Origin: Azophilus sp965215035
Lineage (GTDB): Bacteria > Pseudomonadota > Gammaproteobacteria > Pseudomonadales > Azotimanducaceae
NCBI GenBank assembly: GCA_965215035.1
Contig: OZ244040.1
Location: 1,550,001 to 1,614,000 of the forward strand
Direction of reading: 5' to 3'
Length of the DNA: 64,000 nucleotides
Of this stretch, positions 16,173 through 24,305 are shown piece by piece. A program made the translations under genes and the position numbers. The notes beneath the pieces were generated by a model, which was not told the origin of the DNA, ran no database searches, and saw only the letters and a list, made by a program, of their open reading frames with translations. Numbering within the stretch: the first letter of the stretch is position 1; each line of letters starts with the position of its first letter.

Positions 16173-18212
16173 ATGCGACTACCCGTCATTCTTCAGTCCG
16201 AGCGCTCGGAATGCGGTTTGGCCTGCCTCGCCATGGTGGCCGGGTTCTATGGCTACAAGTCGACATTGCGGGAACTGCGTTCGAAGTTCCGGCTATCCTT
16301 GCGCGGCATGACCCTGAGCCGCCTGCGCGACTGCGCCGAGAGCCTCGGGCTTACCTGCCGCGGGGTGCGGCTGGAACTTGAGGAACTGGCGCAATTACGC
16401 ACGCCGGTCGTTCTGCATTGGGAACTGAATCACTTTGTCGTTCTGAAATCCGTGACCCGGCGCCGGGTCACCATAGTCGATCCGGCCTCTGGCCAGCGCC
16501 GCCTAACCCTCGAAGAGGTCGGTGCGCGGTTCACGGGCATAGCGCTAGAGGTCGCCCCCACGCCGGCGTTTCAAGAGAAGAGGGACGTGGAGTCGGTGAA
16601 GCTGTCGGCGTTCCTGTCGGCCCTGCGCGGGCTCGGCGGCGCCCTCGGGGCGGTTTTCGCCATGACGGTGTTGCTGCAGGTATTCGCCCTGGCGATGCCG
16701 CTGCAAATGCAGCTCGCGGTGGACCAGGGCATCCGTCAGGGCGACATGAACATCGTGGTTGCGCTGGCCGTGGGCTTTGGCCTGCTGGCCCTCGTCTCGT
16801 CCGCCACCGGCTATCTGCGGTCGTTGCTGGTGCTCTATGTCGGCAATACTTCCGCCTTTCGTATGGTCGGCGGCCTAGCCCACCACCTACTGCGCCTGCC
16901 GGATACCTGGTTCGTCGCCCGCCACACGGGCGATGTGCTGTCGCGCTTTGGAGCTATCGCCCCCATCCGCGGCTTCCTGACGACCGGCGCATTCGCCATG
17001 CTGGTCGATGCCCTCATGGCGGTGGGCGCGTTGACCATCCTGCTGTTCTACGCCTGGGACATGACGTTGGCGCTCTGCGTTTTTCTTTTGCTCTTCGGCC
17101 TGCTCAACTTCGCCACCTACGCCCCGCACAGGAACCTGACCCACGAGTCCATCGCCGCGAGCGCCCTAGAAAACTCCAGTTTTATCGAGAATGTGCAGCG
17201 ACATCGGGCGATCAAGCTGCTCGGCGCGGAAGCGGACCGCGAGGATGCCTGGGGCCAACGCTATGTGAACTCCATCAACGCCGAGGCGCGGCTCGGCCGG
17301 TTCGGCATTCATGTGGGGCTCGCCGGATCCGTACTCAGCAATGTCGAACGCGCGGTCATGCTGCTGTTCGGAGCGCACAAGGTGATCGAGGGCGATTTCA
17401 CCCTGGGCATGCTGTTCGCGTTCACCGCCTATGGGGGCATGTTCACCGGTCGCGTGCATGCGCTGATCGGCGCCCTGGTGGGTTTGCGCATGTTGAAGCT
17501 GCACCAAGAACGCATCGCCGACATCGGACTTGAGGAGCGCGAGGTGCCGATGGAACGTGGGGGCATGCGCCTCGACCTGCGCGGTGGAATTCTTATGCGG
17601 TCGGTGGGTTTCGCCTACGGCGAGGAGGAGGGCAGGGTTCTGGACAACGTCGATCTTGAAATTGGCGCGGGTGAGTTCGTGGCGATTACGGGCGAATCCG
17701 GCCGGGGCAAGACCACGCTGATCAAAATGCTCTGCAAATTGCTGATGCCAACCGCCGGCGAGGTACTCGTTGACGGCGTGGATCTGCGGCGATTGGATAC
17801 GGTGCACTATCGGCACCAGTTGGGTGTCGTGATGCAGGATGACGACCTGTTCTCCGGTTCGCTGCTTGAAAACATCGCAGCCGGAGAGGCGCGGCCAGAT
17901 CTCGAACAGGCGCAATGGGCGGCGAAACTCGCCTGCATGGACGCGGAGATAGAGCGTATGCCCATGCAGTATCTGACGCTGGTCGGGCACATGGGCTCGA
18001 CGCTTTCAGGAGGCCAAAGGCAGAGGATCATGATTGCCCGGGCCATATACCGCCGACCACGGATGTTGCTGCTCGACGAAGGCACCGCGCATCTGAACGA
18101 TGAGTTGCAGAACGAGGTGCTCGACAACCTCGCCGGCCTTGGCGTTACCATTGTGGCGGTCACCCACGACCCGCGCGTCGGGGCGCGCGCGCATCGCCGT
18201 GTGCGGTTGTGA
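16173..18212 (+). CDS. C39 peptidase-containing ABC exporter (CvaB-like)
   Basis: The 679-residue protein joins three domains. Residues 1-130 are a C39 peptidase with catalytic Cys14 (SERSECGLACL), His87 (HWELNHFVVL) and Asp103 (TIVDPASGQ). Residues about 150-440 form the six-helix ABC membrane domain. The nucleotide-binding domain has Walker A GESGRGKTT near 507, the signature LSGGQRQRI near 611 and Walker B MLLLDEG near 631. Such exporters remove double-glycine leaders while pumping the peptide out, which fits the precursor gene 2.6 kb upstream. The stop is followed four bases later by the right direct repeat. Confidence 0.93.
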   Translation: MRLPVILQSERSECGLACLAMVAGFYGYKSTLRELRSKFRLSLRGMTLSRLRDCAESLGLTCRGVRLELEELAQLRTPVVLHWELNHFVVLKSVTRRRVTIVDPASGQRRLTLEEVGARFTGIALEVAPTPAFQEKRDVESVKLSAFLSALRGLGGALGAVFAMTVLLQVFALAMPLQMQLAVDQGIRQGDMNIVVALAVGFGLLALVSSATGYLRSLLVLYVGNTSAFRMVGGLAHHLLRLPDTWFVARHTGDVLSRFGAIAPIRGFLTTGAFAMLVDALMAVGALTILLFYAWDMTLALCVFLLLFGLLNFATYAPHRNLTHESIAASALENSSFIENVQRHRAIKLLGAEADREDAWGQRYVNSINAEARLGRFGIHVGLAGSVLSNVERAVMLLFGAHKVIEGDFTLGMLFAFTAYGGMFTGRVHALIGALVGLRMLKLHQERIADIGLEEREVPMERGGMRLDLRGGILMRSVGFAYGEEEGRVLDNVDLEIGAGEFVAITGESGRGKTTLIKMLCKLLMPTAGEVLVDGVDLRRLDTVHYRHQLGVVMQDDDLFSGSLLENIAAGEARPDLEQAQWAAKLACMDAEIERMPMQYLTLVGHMGSTLSGGQRQRIMIARAIYRRPRMLLLDEGTAHLNDELQNEVLDNLAGLGVTIVAVTHDPRVGARAHRRVRL

Positions 18213-18216
18213 TTTG

Positions 18217-18624
18217 GCGGCGAGCCTTGCGAACCCGATGAGCGCGGCGCTGGCCGGGGTGTTTCTCGGCCTGTAGCCGACACCGCAGCCATAAGGGGCA
18301 CCCCGGGCATCCGAAGACGGCTTTTCTCATTTTAGTTCGAAGCCTTCGGCTGGGAGTTGAACCCCCTCCGGGTCTACCTCGTGCCGAAGACGCCGGACGC
18401 CTAGCCGCCGCGGTTCCCCTTGGCTATGTCGGCCCGGGCCTCCGGATTGGAGAACGCCCCTTTCAAAGTGTGACCGTGACACTGGCGCCGCCGAATCGGC
18501 TGGTGCCGATCTGCAGCGAACCGTTGTAGAGCGCGGCCAATTCCGCCACCACGGCCAGCCCGATGCCTTGTCCCGGCTGGGCGCGGTCGGCCCGAATGCC
18601 ACGGTCGATCACCTGGCCGCGAAT
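18217..18624 (+). repeat. Right ~408-bp direct repeat of the export cassette
   Basis: This copy opens with the orphan nupC 3' end, whose single clear change is CCTGATG to CCCGATG. It carries the same 127-bp protease/HlyD junction piece (18334-18460) and continues seamlessly into the intact histidine kinase gene. Together with 12682-13089 it brackets 5.1 kb of unique cassette DNA. Confidence 0.95.
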
Positions 18625-20061
18625 CTCTGGATCGATGCCGGGCCCGTCGTCCTCCACGCAAACGACGGTGCGGGGGCCGGAGCGCGCCCGAACCAGCACG
18701 CGATGGTGGGTGTATTTGAATGCGTTTTCTAAAATGTTGCCAAACAGGTCCATGAAATCGCGCTCGTCGCCCCGCACCAGCAGATCATCGGCTAGGTCGA
18801 GTTCTAGGGAGATGGCTTGGTCATTGCGAGCGGTTGTAAGCGCTCGCGCGAGCCGACGCAGCACACTGCCGAGGTCGACCGGTTTCGCGGCCACCGGGGG
18901 CCCGGCAACGGTTGCTCTCGACAATTGGCGCTGTACCGCCTGTTCCATGCGGTCGAGTTGTTCCGCCACAAGGGCCGCCGCCGCAATCTGTGGGGTGCCG
19001 GGCTTTGAGGGCTGCTGCCGCGGAGGGTACGCCGTTGCGTTTCCGGGCTGAGGGCTCTCAGGCGGGAGGTGCTCCCTAGCGTTTCCCGGCTGAGTCGTTT
19101 CGTGCCGGGGGTGGTCCCTCGCGCTCCCCGGCTGAGTTTTTTCATGCGAGGGGTGGCCCCTCGCGCTCCCCGGCTGAGTTTTTTCATGCGGGGGGTGCCC
19201 CCTCGCGCTCCCCGGCTGAGCCTTTTCATGCGAGGGGTGCCCCCTCGCGCTCCCCGGCTGAAGGCTCCCCAACGCGTTGCGCATGACGGCGAGGGGGGTT
19301 TTCAGGCTGTGCGCGAGGTCGTCGAGGGCGTTGCGGTAGCGGGCGCGGCTGCGTTGTTCGTGGGCGACGAAGCGGCCTAGGTTGTCGGCCAGGCCCTGTA
19401 GCTCCTTGGGGTAGCCGCCAGAGAGCTCGTCGCGCTGGCCCTCCTCCAGTTCTCCGACCTCCGCGGCCATGACCCGCAGCGGCTTCAAGCCCCATCGGAT
19501 GGCAATGGCCTGAACACCCAGCACCAGCAGGGTAACAACACCCATCCCAATGGTTAGGTTTTGCCGAAACGAGCGGATGGCGGCAAGAAAAGGCGCTTGG
19601 TCCGCCGCCACCTGGAAGACGAGCATGGTTTCGTCGGCATCCTCCCATATGACGGCGTAGGTTAGAACGAACCTTCCCGTGGCGTTGTCGTGCTGGAATA
19701 GAAACTCGCCGAAGGCCAGGTCGAATTCCGGGAACTCGACGGCGGTCGACAGCGCCGAGGGAGAGCGCCACCGGTACGTCCCCCCCACCTCCGAGATGGC
19801 TGCGTAAAGGCCCGATTCGGGCCGCAGCAAGCGCGGCTCCGGCAGTTCCCGGAAAACGACACGGTCCTGCTCGGTCTCGGCGGCACCCAGGAGTGAATAG
19901 ATGACTAGGCGCATTTGCTCCTCGGCACCGGTCAGCGTGCTCGCGGCGAAGGAACGGTCGAGCACAAGCCCGGTGAGTGTGAGAAAGACGGCCAGCACCA
20001 GGGTGGTGGTGGCCATCAAGCGGGTCTGCACACCCGGACCCGCCTTGAGCCTAGTATGCAT
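18463..20061 (-). CDS. PhoQ-like sensor histidine kinase with repeat insert in the dimerisation domain
   Basis: The 532-residue kinase has two membrane helices (about 13-36 and 168-188) around a periplasmic sensor and then a HAMP-like linker. An H-box follows with DDLAHSLKTPLAVM (His251), a form typical of PhoQ. ATP-binding boxes follow: NILENAFKYT, VEDDGPGIDPE and GQGIGLAVV. Residues 268-351 are six 14-residue repeats such as QPGSARGHPSHEKT, placed exactly between the two dimerisation helices; the second helix resumes at LVAEQLDRMEQAVQRQL. Whether phosphotransfer survives this is unknown. The response regulator gene lies directly upstream. Confidence 0.9.
   Translation of the reverse strand: MHTRLKAGPGVQTRLMATTTLVLAVFLTLTGLVLDRSFAASTLTGAEEQMRLVIYSLLGAAETEQDRVVFRELPEPRLLRPESGLYAAISEVGGTYRWRSPSALSTAVEFPEFDLAFGEFLFQHDNATGRFVLTYAVIWEDADETMLVFQVAADQAPFLAAIRSFRQNLTIGMGVVTLLVLGVQAIAIRWGLKPLRVMAAEVGELEEGQRDELSGGYPKELQGLADNLGRFVAHEQRSRARYRNALDDLAHSLKTPLAVMRNALGSLQPGSARGHPSHEKAQPGSARGHPPHEKTQPGSARGHPSHEKTQPGSARDHPRHETTQPGNAREHLPPESPQPGNATAYPPRQQPSKPGTPQIAAAALVAEQLDRMEQAVQRQLSRATVAGPPVAAKPVDLGSVLRRLARALTTARNDQAISLELDLADDLLVRGDERDFMDLFGNILENAFKYTHHRVLVRARSGPRTVVCVEDDGPGIDPEIRGQVIDRGIRADRAQPGQGIGLAVVAELAALYNGSLQIGTSRFGGASVTVTL
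19009..19260 (-). repeat. 42-nt tandem repeat inside the histidine kinase gene
   Basis: Six exact 42-nt periods on the minus strand, most beginning CTCAGCCGGGGAGCGCGAGG and going on CACCCCTCGCATGAAAA. It is the same sequence family as the nupC and DUF349 repeats but three bases shorter and read in a different frame. The four units nearest the H-box are almost identical, suggesting recent expansion. Confidence 0.92.
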
Positions 20062-20133
20062 CGCCTACTGGCCGGTGGGTGCGCACACTGCCAAGCTGCA
20101 TCGGGCAACGGCGCTACCCGCGCCTGCGCCGGT

Positions 20134-20257
20134 CTGTAGCAGCCGGGGTCGGAGTCTTGGCGGTGCCACCAGGCGCGCCCCCGCCAGCCTCGCCAGGCGC
20201 TCGCGTTGCTGTAGCGGCCGGGGTCGAAGTCCTGGCGGTGCCATGGCGGTGCGCCCG
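20134..20257. repeat. Imperfect 75-bp direct repeat between kinase and regulator genes
   Basis: CTGTAGCAGCCGGGGTCGGA at 20134 recurs as CTGTAGCGGCCGGGGTCGAA at 20209, each followed by GTC(C/T)TGGCGGTGCCA. The two copies fill most of the 196-bp gap between the regulator stop and the kinase start. Confidence 0.65.
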
Positions 20258-20923
20258 TCAGGCTTCAAGATCGAACCGATAGCCCTGGCCCCGGACGGTG
20301 TGAATTGGATTTACCGGGTGCAGCTTCTTGCGCAGCCGGCCCACGAACACCTCGATGACATTGCTGTCGCGGTCGAAATCCTGGTCATAGAGGTGGTCGG
20401 TCAACTCGGCTTTGGAAACGACCCGATCGGGGTTGAGGGCCAGGTATTCGAGCAGGTTGTATTCATAGGCGGTGAGGGTCACCGGCGCTCCCTGGCACCG
20501 CACTTCCTTCTTCACCGTATCCAGGGTCAACGCACCCTGCCGAATGATGGGTGTCGCATAGCCGGCGGCACGGCGGACCAGGGCGTTGAGGCGGGCCATG
20601 AGTTCTTCCATGTGAAAGGGCTTGGTCAGGTAGTCGTCCGCGCCTGCCTCCAGCCCCGCAACCTTGTCCTGCCAATGGCCGCGGGCCGTGAGTATCAAAA
20701 TGGGAAACCGCCGCTCGTCGGCGCGGGCCGCGGCGATCAGGTCTCCCCCATCCAGCTTCGGTAGCCCAAGGTCGATTACGGCGGCGTCGTAGTCGAACTC
20801 GCGTGCATAGTACAGCCCTTCCTCGCCGTCACTGGCGGCATCAACCGCAAAACCCGCGTCTTTCAGCCGGTGGAGGAGTTGGCCCTGTAACGCGAGATCG
20901 TCCTCCACCACCAATATGCGCAT
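20258..20923 (-). CDS. OmpR/PhoP-family response regulator
   Basis: The 221-residue protein has a receiver domain with acidic pocket EDD (7-9), phospho-acceptor Asp51 (VIDLGLPKLDG), Thr in ILTARG and Lys in YLTKPF. A winged-helix output domain follows (TAYEYNLLEYLALNPDRVVSK to RGQGYRFDL). It belongs with the PhoQ-like kinase downstream on the same strand. PhoP-type pairs often control envelope stress or divalent-cation genes; the targets here cannot be seen. The gap to the kinase is occupied by a direct repeat, which may weaken coupling. Confidence 0.93.
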   Translation of the reverse strand: MRILVVEDDLALQGQLLHRLKDAGFAVDAASDGEEGLYYAREFDYDAAVIDLGLPKLDGGDLIAAARADERRFPILILTARGHWQDKVAGLEAGADDYLTKPFHMEELMARLNALVRRAAGYATPIIRQGALTLDTVKKEVRCQGAPVTLTAYEYNLLEYLALNPDRVVSKAELTDHLYDQDFDRDSNVIEVFVGRLRKKLHPVNPIHTVRGQGYRFDLEA

Positions 20924-20938
20924 GACGCCGTCCCGAGG

Positions 20939-21307
20939 TCAGCGCGGCCTGCGGGAGCTGCCCTGGGGGTCAACCAGTATGGTGGTCACGCGGCCGCCGT
21001 CCAGCAACACGCGCACTCGATAACCGCGATGCCCGCCCTCTAGCGGGGTCACGGATAACACGCGGCCACCGGTTTCGCGGCGGACAATGTCCGCCGCGGA
21101 TTCCAGCGTCGACCAGGGCTGCGCCGCAAGGCGCTTGGCGGTGGATGCCTGTTCGGCGGACAAGGCGACCGGTGGGTTTGCCGCAGCGGCCAGCGCCATC
21201 AGCAGGACGAGGGGCAGCAGAACGAGAGTGTCTCGCCGGTTGCCCGGCTGCCATGTTTTCGGTATGGGTGCCGCCACGGGTTGCCACCGGTTGCGCAGTC
21301 CGCGCAT
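20939..21307 (-). CDS. PepSY-like exported protein
   Basis: The 122-residue protein has a basic N-terminus and a hydrophobic signal segment (LVLLPLVLLMALAAAAN). A small domain reading GGRVLSVTPLEGGHRGYRVRVLLDGG...TTILVDPQG follows, which fits the PepSY fold. PepSY proteins are often encoded just upstream of PhoPQ-like pairs, as here, 15 bp from the regulator start. It is likely periplasmic and may modulate the sensor. Confidence 0.7.
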   Translation of the reverse strand: MRGLRNRWQPVAAPIPKTWQPGNRRDTLVLLPLVLLMALAAAANPPVALSAEQASTAKRLAAQPWSTLESAADIVRRETGGRVLSVTPLEGGHRGYRVRVLLDGGRVTTILVDPQGSSRRPR

Positions 21308-21322
21308 TGTACCGCCAACCGC

Positions 21323-21850
21323 TCAGATCGCGGGAGTAACCTGCACCCGCACCCGCACGCGGTCGCCCGGGTCGCGCTGCATGCGGGTGTGGTAGGTCGT
21401 GCCGTCGTACTCATAGCTAACGTCGTAGCCGGCCAGCCGTTCTTCCCGACGCGTTTCCTCCACCACCTGACAGCGTGTTTCCGTGCGGTAGGTCACCCCG
21501 TTGAAGGCGCGGTGCCGGCGCGCTACATCCGCCCCAATGCTGCCGCCGAGGATGGCGCCCACCACAGCGCCAACCTGCTTGTTGCGTTTCTTGTGGCCGA
21601 CGGCGTTGCCCAGCGCGCCGCCGAGGATGGCGCCGAGAATCGGCCCGGTCGCCGAACGGCCGTGCCGGGGGTAGGCGACTCGTTCGTCGCGGCATTCCTC
21701 GTAGGGCTCAACGACCGTGACGGCCTGGTATATAGGGCTCACGCCGGTAACCTGCGCCCAGTCGTATTCCGTTGCCGCCCCGGCGCTGGCGGGAACCAGC
21801 AGCAGGCTTATCGCGATTCCGGCGATTGTTCGGTAGAAAAGATGGAACAT
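21323..21850 (-). CDS. Glycine-zipper 2TM domain outer-membrane-type protein
   Basis: I start at MFHLFYRTIAGIAISLLL, which gives a clean signal peptide ending ASAGA; the longer frame adds ten unlikely residues. The 175-residue protein has GPILGAILGGALGNAVGHKK and VGAVVGAILGGSIGADVARR, a Gly-zipper motif as in SlyB/17-kDa antigen-like proteins. The C-terminal part is Tyr- and Arg-rich. There is no lipobox. It is followed by the PepSY gene on the same strand. Confidence 0.75.
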   Translation of the reverse strand: MFHLFYRTIAGIAISLLLVPASAGAATEYDWAQVTGVSPIYQAVTVVEPYEECRDERVAYPRHGRSATGPILGAILGGALGNAVGHKKRNKQVGAVVGAILGGSIGADVARRHRAFNGVTYRTETRCQVVEETRREERLAGYDVSYEYDGTTYHTRMQRDPGDRVRVRVQVTPAI

Positions 21851-22101
21851 GTCGTTATCTCCTCGGTGATTGGTACGCACAAGTTAACCGGGGCTGGCTG
21901 AACCGAATCTGAACAGCCACCGGCCCCGGGTGAGCTGGCCGGGCGTATGGTTACCCTGCCTATGCAGTCAGGTTCCGCAAAGGCGGATGCGCTGTGTTTG
22001 ATTTCCGGGCAGGCGGGCGGTGCCCCTTGCGGGGGCTTGCAAGGGTTTTGCCCCTCGCGCACGAAACGAAATCCGGGTCAACGTCAACTGGAAACCGCCA
22101 G

Positions 22102-22225
22102 CAATTCTCGTTTTGGCGTCCAACTTCACTGTTCGGTGCGCAACACCCCCACATTTTGCTTACTCGGGCCAAATCGCCCGACAAACCCTTCCAGTGGAGG
22201 GTCTGAAAGCCATAATGAGAATTGG
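22102..22225. mobile_element. MITE type A, copy 1
   Basis: About 124 bp with imperfect inverted ends CAATTCTCGTTTTGGC and GCCATAATGAGAATTGG. The interior includes CGGGCCAAATCGCCCGACAA and AACCCTTCCAGTGGAGGG. A second full copy is at 49071-49192. It fills most of the 390-bp gap before the kinase-like gene; the rest of the gap shows nothing further. Confidence 0.7.
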
Positions 22226-22242
22226 CGGACAACCGCACCCTT

Positions 22243-23121
22243 TCAAAGGGGACCCGGATGCCGGACGCTAGCGGATTGTACCCGGTGATGCGTATCGAGC
22301 TTCAAGCGCCAATGCGCCCGGTCGGGAAGGTATGATTTCATCCACAACGTCAGCCGTTCGTAGTGGGCGAGAAATCTGGTCAACTCGGCATTGGACATGC
22401 GCCGCGCCCGGGGCAGGTGCCGTTCCTGGTCGGAGCGCCAGCGCCGCACGCTCGCCATATCGGGTACTTCCAGGTAAATCCACCAGTCCACCAGTGCCCA
22501 CAGGCCAGCGTAGGCCCGGCAGGCGTCGTTGACATAGGCCCGCCACAGGCACTCGGGGTCTTCATGGGCTTCCAGGTCGTTGACCGGCGCTGGCAGCAGC
22601 GCTTCCGGCTGCGGCGCCACGCCAAGACACCAGCCCTCGAATACCACCGCTTGAACACCTAGCGTTCTTTGCCAGGATGCCTCGGGTACCCGGTCGTCGC
22701 GGCCCTTGTCGAAACGTGGAACCGGCGTCGGCGCACCAGCGGCCAGGCTTGCGATGGTATCGTGCGCCAGTTGCACATCGTGGGTGCCGGGCACGCCGCG
22801 GGTGACGAGCAGTGGATGGACGCTGCGGGCCAGCCGCCGACGGGCGGCGGCGGTGAGGTAGAAATCATCCAGCGAGCAGGGGAGCGTCCGCTGCCCCTCG
22901 AGTTCCATTGCTTGTGCCAACAAGGCTGCCAGGGTGGACTTGCCCGCCCCTTGGCCACCGCTGATGCCGATGATGCGCCGGGAACGCAACGCCAGCGCCC
23001 CGAGAGCGGCAACCGCCCGCCAATCCTGCGGGGCATCGCTTGGCAGTCGCCGCCAAACCTGCCGCAACCGGCCAGGGTCCACGTCTGGCGCTAGGCGCCT
23101 GTGAAAATCAGTCAACAACAA
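22243..23121 (-). CDS. D-glycerate 3-kinase-like P-loop kinase
   Basis: The 292-residue protein carries Walker A GISGGQGAGKST (Lys61), followed by CSLDDFYLT and a G-x-PGTHD motif (VTRGVPGTHDVQL). FDKGRDDR and VVFEGWCLG come next. This order fits the plant-type glycerate kinase (GLYK) and its bacterial relatives, which phosphorylate D-glycerate. The start is one of two tandem TTG codons; no ATG is suitably placed, so the exact N-terminus is uncertain. It stands alone between repeat-rich gaps. Confidence 0.8.
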   Translation of the reverse strand: MLLTDFHRRLAPDVDPGRLRQVWRRLPSDAPQDWRAVAALGALALRSRRIIGISGGQGAGKSTLAALLAQAMELEGQRTLPCSLDDFYLTAAARRRLARSVHPLLVTRGVPGTHDVQLAHDTIASLAAGAPTPVPRFDKGRDDRVPEASWQRTLGVQAVVFEGWCLGVAPQPEALLPAPVNDLEAHEDPECLWRAYVNDACRAYAGLWALVDWWIYLEVPDMASVRRWRSDQERHLPRARRMSNAELTRFLAHYERLTLWMKSYLPDRAHWRLKLDTHHRVQSASVRHPGPL

Positions 23122-23149
23122 AGCTATGTCACTCGGGGAACAGAATCAT

Positions 23150-23385
23150 CGCAAAGTGTTCGCTCCAGCAGGGCCATCCCAAAGTCACCTACTAGCCCTC
23201 GGCAAAGCCCATATAGATGGTTTACGAACATTTTTCTGAAATTTCATCTCAGGAGCGAACACTTTGGGATGGTCCTAGTTCGCTCTAGAGAAGAAATTGC
23301 TGGAAAAGCATCGGGCCCCACGGAACACTGCCTGATCTTCCGAAAAATGTTCATCGACCATCTGTATCGGCGGCATTCCCATTAT
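23150..23385. repeat. Inverted pair of repeat family C
   Basis: Copy one (about 23150-23255) reads GGGCCATCCCAAAGTCACC then ATATAGATGGTTTACGAACA and has an internal deletion. Copy two (about 23270-23385), on the other strand, reads CAGATGGTCGATGAACATTT and ends CCAGCAATTTCTTCTC. Long complementary segments around GAGCGAACACTTTGGGATGG could form a large hairpin. The same family is at 50325-50475 and, partially, at 55955-56000. Confidence 0.65.
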
Positions 23386-23490
23386 GGATTTTAGCCCCCT
23401 ACTGGTAAGGGTTTGCCGGTCGATTTGGCCCGAGCATGCTCCAACCAATCCTGGGTCGGGGCGGGCATCCGTCTTGGTGGCGGGCCGGAA
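23374..23490. mobile_element. MITE type A, degraded copy in reverse orientation
   Basis: CCCATTATGG followed by CTGGTAAGGGTTTGCCGGTC and GATTTGGCCCGAGCATGCT is the reverse complement of the right half of the type A element. The far end has decayed. It abuts repeat family C. Confidence 0.5.
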
Positions 23491-23615
23491 AACACTTGCG
23501 GGGCGACTCGCGATCTCGCATATTCCACTGTTTGCGGTAGGCACCGCGGCGTACCGCACAACCCACAAGACGATGCAGATTCGCCGCGGTGCAAGCCGAG
23601 AGCGGAAGAACCCCT

Positions 23616-24305
23616 ATGCAGCAGTTCTTGTCAACCACCACTCGCATTTACGACCGCGCCCTGGGCCTCGTCAAGCACTTTGACGGTGTCGTCTCGATAC
23701 TGTTAAGGCTTATCGTGGGCCCGGTGCTCATCGCTTCCGGCTGGGAAAAGATCACCGGTGCCAACTGGTTTGCCAGCCAACTGGATGCCTTTCCCTTTCC
23801 GTTCAATGTCTTGCCCGCGGAGTTTTCCTGGTTCCTGGCCTCATGGACCGAGTTTCTCGGCGGCATGTTGCTGTTGCTTGGCCTGGCGACCCGGGTAGTG
23901 GCAATTCCCCTGGCGGTAACTATGTTCGTTGCCCTTTATGCCGTGCATCTCGACAACGGCTGGGCCGCCATCGCGCCCTCCCGCCCCGCTGCGGTTTGTA
24001 TCGAGGGTAGCGCCGCCCATGCGCAATCGACGCTGTTCCAGCGCTCTATCAAGTGCTTGAATGTCAACGAGCGTACCCTGGAGGCATCTAGGCGCCTGGC
24101 CCGAGCCAAATCCATTCTACGCGAGCACGGCAACTACCGATATCTGAATGGCGGCGGCGCCATCGTCAAGCTCAACAACGGTATCGAGTTTGCGGCCACC
24201 TACCTAGTGATACTGCTTACCCTGGTGGTGATCGGCGGTGGACGCTACTTTAGCCTGGATTACTACCTCCGGATCGCCATGGACGCGGTGGAAGCGGACG
24301 GCTAG
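23616..24305 (+). CDS. DoxX-family membrane protein
   Basis: The 229-residue protein has four hydrophobic helices. The first, ILLRLIVGPVLIASGWEKI, and the second, FSWFLASWTEFLGGMLLLLG, form the DoxX signature. A hydrophilic insert (about residues 115-175) lies before the last helix YLVILLTLVVIGGG, making it longer than the usual ~140-160. I use the ATG at 23616 (MQQFLSTTTRIYDRALGL), preceded by a weak GGAAGA site; nine further codons upstream lack family character. DoxX proteins are inner-membrane proteins of unsettled redox-related role. Its end overlaps the dinG end by 4 bp (convergent). Confidence 0.8.
   Translation: MQQFLSTTTRIYDRALGLVKHFDGVVSILLRLIVGPVLIASGWEKITGANWFASQLDAFPFPFNVLPAEFSWFLASWTEFLGGMLLLLGLATRVVAIPLAVTMFVALYAVHLDNGWAAIAPSRPAAVCIEGSAAHAQSTLFQRSIKCLNVNERTLEASRRLARAKSILREHGNYRYLNGGGAIVKLNNGIEFAATYLVILLTLVVIGGGRYFSLDYYLRIAMDAVEADG

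Noticed and set aside
23589..23615. Longer start for the DoxX gene
   Set aside because: The nine extra residues are unlike the family, and ATG 23616 has a better context.
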